The notes beneath the pieces were generated by a model. The model had not been told where the DNA came from and did not search any database. It was given only the letters and a program-made list of their open reading frames with translations. From Firmicutes bacterium UBA3906 (GTDB taxonomy: Bacteria > Bacillota > Clostridia > Caldicoprobacterales > DTU083), in NCBI GenBank assembly GCA_002391555.1, contig DGFG01000036.1, forward strand, positions 4,221 to 11,347: a stretch of DNA of 7,127 nt, in the 5' to 3' direction. Positions 5,208 through 7,127 of this stretch are shown here, one piece after another. The position numbers and the translations under genes were made by a program. Each line of letters starts with the position of its first letter. Position 1 is the stretch's first letter.

Positions 5208-6851
5208 TTAGCCTTTTACCATCCTTTTTGCATCTTTTATAATTTGCTCGGGAAAACCTATATGCTCAAGCAAGCTAATAGCATTTCGAGAACTTGATAC
5301 ACCCTTTCGTATCTTATAATCAAAGATAATATCCTTGTCCTGCATTTTTTCTGTAAAATAATAATTGTCGTATAAACTACTTAGTATTTGTGTTAACTCT
5401 ATGTCATGGGAGGCGACTATCGCAATACAGTTTTTGCTTGACAAAAAGGTCAATACTGATGAGGACGCAGCCAGCCTTTCTACTGTATTAGTTCCCCTTA
5501 ATATCTCATCAATTAAGCATATGACAAGTCTATCCTCGCTTATGTTTTCAATGATTCTCTTAAGATACTTTATTTCTCTAATATAATAGCTCTCTCCTAC
5601 CATTAGATCGTCCCGAATAGCCATGGATGTTATAATCTTCGCATAGGGGATTTTCATCTCCTGGGCCATGCATGTATTAATATTTTGGGCCAGTATAGCG
5701 TTAATGGCTACTGCCTTTATAAAGGTGGACTTTCCTGATGCATTTGATCCTGTAATAATAGTACTCTTATCCATGGTCACAGTATTACAAACAGGGTCAT
5801 CAATTAAGGGGTGATATATCCCCTTTAGGTCAAGTACATGGTCCCTAGTAAAGCTAGGGGTACAATACTTAGGCAGGCTCTCTCGGAATGAAGCAACAGA
5901 TATGGCCATATCGACCTCTCCAAGCCCCATGTATAGATCCGTAAACTCACCACGCCTTGCCTCTAGACCTTTTATTATCCTATGATAGAGGGTAAAATCC
6001 AAAAGGAAGCCCCCCAGTAAATAATCACTTAGGATGGCCAGCATGTCCCCTGAAAGAGCAGCATCTTTTTTCATTTGAAATAAGCCCATAATAAAGGATA
6101 TTCCCTTAAATGGCTTGACTAGCCGGCCTATATCCTCAAACTCTTTTTCATATGTAAACTTTTTTGTATTGGCAAGGGTCCTGCCTGTAGCTATAATGCC
6201 AAGGATATTCCTAAGCAGGTTAAGGTTAGCCTCAAACTTAACTTTCCCTATAGTATAGGTAGCAACATTTATGACCGATACTACAAGTGTTAAGTACATA
6301 TAACTTGAATTATTTAATACTAGGGCAGGTAGGAAAGATAAAATAAGACCTAATTGTAGGGCCCGATAAAGCCATATGCTTGGTATTTTATGCTTGTCCA
6401 ATTGTTCTATTGATTTGGGCAGATGATAGGACTGACTGTCCTTGCCTAGATGAGAAAATAGGACCTGCAGCTCCTCCCTTTCCTTGGCATTAGCTGCAAA
6501 AAAAGAAAGCTTTTTTTCAAACCCTTGCCCATACAGACTATCCATAGGCAGACAATGGAGCTTTGAGTATAATACTTGGTCTCCTATAAATGAACGACAA
6601 TTATTTATCCGCTGATATACCTTATCCATCTCAAGGTCATTCCAGCTTATATCATCGATCTTTTCATCCTCTGGTACATCTTTTTTATGCACCTGCCAGT
6701 GGTAGCCTATTTCCTTAAAGTCATAATCTCTTTTTTTGGGTTTTTGCCCATAGAGCCTCCTGATTTTCTGGCGATGCCTCACCTTACTTTTCCTGTGGTT
6801 TACTATATTAGAAATAATTATAAATATGATTACTCCTGCAATATAAGGCAA
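5208..6851 (-). CDS. Membrane-anchored MutS-like ATPase (MutS domain V protein)
   Basis: ABC-type ATPase of the MutS superfamily. It has 547 residues. A hydrophobic segment at 3-17 is followed by a basic stretch, and two more hydrophobic segments lie near 164-183 and 184-202, implying membrane attachment. The central part (about 205-330) fits a MutS core/lever-like helical region. The C-terminal ATPase has HPLI (347-350), Walker A GSNASGKST (368-376), the signature region GESYYIREIKYL (419-430), Walker B LVICLIDEILRGTN (442-455; D448, E449) and the switch motif SHD (H482). There is no N-terminal mismatch-recognition domain with a Phe-x-Glu motif and no Smr domain, so it is neither canonical MutS nor MutS2. 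Such proteins are common in Bacillota and often labelled mismatch repair, but their function is not established. The only in-frame start before residue 75 is this TTG, directly after an in-frame TGA; the nearest SD-like sequence (GAGAGG) is about 11 nt upstream. A short upstream frame may couple its translation. Confidence 0.88.
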   Translation of the reverse strand: MPYIAGVIIFIIISNIVNHRKSKVRHRQKIRRLYGQKPKKRDYDFKEIGYHWQVHKKDVPEDEKIDDISWNDLEMDKVYQRINNCRSFIGDQVLYSKLHCLPMDSLYGQGFEKKLSFFAANAKEREELQVLFSHLGKDSQSYHLPKSIEQLDKHKIPSIWLYRALQLGLILSFLPALVLNNSSYMYLTLVVSVINVATYTIGKVKFEANLNLLRNILGIIATGRTLANTKKFTYEKEFEDIGRLVKPFKGISFIMGLFQMKKDAALSGDMLAILSDYLLGGFLLDFTLYHRIIKGLEARRGEFTDLYMGLGEVDMAISVASFRESLPKYCTPSFTRDHVLDLKGIYHPLIDDPVCNTVTMDKSTIITGSNASGKSTFIKAVAINAILAQNINTCMAQEMKIPYAKIITSMAIRDDLMVGESYYIREIKYLKRIIENISEDRLVICLIDEILRGTNTVERLAASSSVLTFLSSKNCIAIVASHDIELTQILSSLYDNYYFTEKMQDKDIIFDYKIRKGVSSSRNAISLLEHIGFPEQIIKDAKRMVKG

Positions 6852-6920
6852 TCACTCATCTTCCTCTCTCGATAGGCTATGCTTTACCCTAAGTCTATGG
6901 ATTTTTTCAGATAGGACCAT
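6852..6920 (-). CDS. Possible 22-codon upstream reading frame, in frame with the MutS-like gene
   Basis: An ATG at 6920-6918 is preceded by AAAGGAG (6931-6937) at 10 nt and opens a 22-residue, strongly charged reading frame (start MVLSEKIHRL, end SLSREEDE). Its TGA is immediately followed, in the same frame, by the TTG start of the MutS-like gene. It lies inside the transcript expected from the promoter at 6991-7019. Three readings fit: a leader peptide that couples translation to the next gene, the true N-terminus broken by one nonsense change, or a chance frame. Its sequence matches nothing I know. Confidence 0.35.
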   Translation of the reverse strand: MVLSEKIHRLRVKHSLSREEDE

Positions 6921-6990
6921 AGGGCAATTACTCCTTTAATTTGTCTATACATAAAAAACCGGTGTCTTTCTTCTTGTAGCCATGCCCTGA

Positions 6991-7019
6991 AATATATCAA
7001 CTATAGCTTGCACACTCAA
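6991..7019 (-). promoter_or_regulatory. Sigma-A-type promoter for the MutS-like gene
   Basis: The minus strand reads TTGAGT (7019-7014), a 17-nt spacer, then TATATT (6996-6991), with TG one base before the -10 (extended -10). Transcription should start near 6984, leaving about 130 nt to the TTG start and about 64 nt to the upstream ATG. This is the best promoter match in the window. Confidence 0.65.
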
Positions 7020-7040
7020 CCTTTAAGGTAAAAATGAGTG
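7013..7040. repeat. Inverted repeat overlapping the -35 box
   Basis: CACTCA (7013-7018) and TGAGTG (7035-7040) are perfect complements enclosing ACCTTTAAGGT, itself a hairpin or palindromic core, plus an A5 stretch. One arm covers almost the whole -35 hexamer of the promoter at 6991-7019. It could be an operator. On neither strand is it followed by the T-run expected of a terminator. Confidence 0.4.
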
Positions 7041-7070
7041 GATTATTTCGTCTTTAAAGGCAGGTTTATC

Positions 7071-7127
7071 CTACTTATGATAGGGTTCATTGTTTATAAT
7101 CTTAAAGGCCCTATATATCTGTTCGAG
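7071..7127 (-). CDS. Possible C-terminal end of an upstream gene, cut by window edge
   Basis: One minus-strand frame is open from the right edge for 18 codons and ends in TAG; the last residues read KIINNEPYHK. The other two frames close within 5 and 11 codons. The composition is like a normal protein end, and all neighbours lie on this strand. Too little is visible to name a family or to exclude a chance open frame. Confidence 0.25.
   Translation of the reverse strand, partial: LEQIYRAFKIINNEPYHK

Noticed and set aside
5365..5586. Plus-strand open frame of 73 codons opposite the MutS-like ATPase domain
   Set aside because: It overlaps the Walker B and signature region of the real gene on the other strand and looks like a shadow frame.
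6687..6875. Plus-strand open frame of 62 codons over the start of the MutS-like gene
   Set aside because: It is antisense to the N-terminal coding region; its hydrophobic look comes from the opposite-strand codons.
6852..7127. Decayed gene or insertion-sequence remnant in the right-edge region
   Set aside because: The frame shared with the MutS-like gene shows peptide-like stretches between several stops, but none match a transposase or other family I know, and there are no terminal inverted repeats or target duplications.
1..7127. CRISPR array, tRNA, rRNA or integration site
   Set aside because: No regularly spaced direct repeats, no cloverleaf with tRNA consensus boxes and no rRNA segment were seen. 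The only rRNA-like match is the 10-nt anti-SD sequence, too short to be a gene fragment.

Overview
The window looks like chromosomal DNA of a low-GC, Gram-positive, probably anaerobic Bacillota species. A Clostridia or Tissierellia relative is my best guess. The basis is Shine-Dalgarno-led genes with frequent GTG/TTG starts, heavy use of AGG, ATA and CTA codons, sortase-assembled pili, an ECF-type transporter subunit and an HD-GYP protein. Genus cannot be fixed from sequence alone. Every gene I can support lies on the minus strand, so transcription runs from right to left.

In transcription order: a right-edge region (6852-7127) holds the possible tail of an off-window gene, a good promoter and a short in-frame upstream reading frame. 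That frame stops exactly where a membrane-anchored MutS-like ATPase (5208-6851) begins. Next come a stand-alone HD-GYP protein (4427-5089), an ECF transporter S component with an unusual central insertion (3542-4321) and a cytosolic CE2-like SGNH esterase (2333-3454). A strong rho-independent terminator (2264-2294) follows. Left of it a new unit starts: a three-domain LPXTG-type major pilin (649-2136) and a class C pilin sortase (1-551), cut by the window edge.

The pilin and sortase work together. The sortase should cleave the pilin at IPQTG and join subunits through the lysine of the IYPKN motif. The HD-GYP protein may lower c-di-GMP, but nothing in the sequence ties it to the pili. The ECF S component needs an EcfA/EcfT module encoded elsewhere.

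The most interesting non-coding signals lie upstream of the pilin. The leader contains a 10-nt copy of the anti-Shine-Dalgarno sequence, able to pair with the pilin ribosome binding site or with a competing local hairpin. A perfect 16-bp palindrome sits at the presumed promoter. Other points are the stem-loop between pilin and sortase, the TGA/TTG junction before the MutS-like gene, and the insertion in the ECF S component. I found no CRISPR array, RNA gene, insertion sequence or complete novel defence system.
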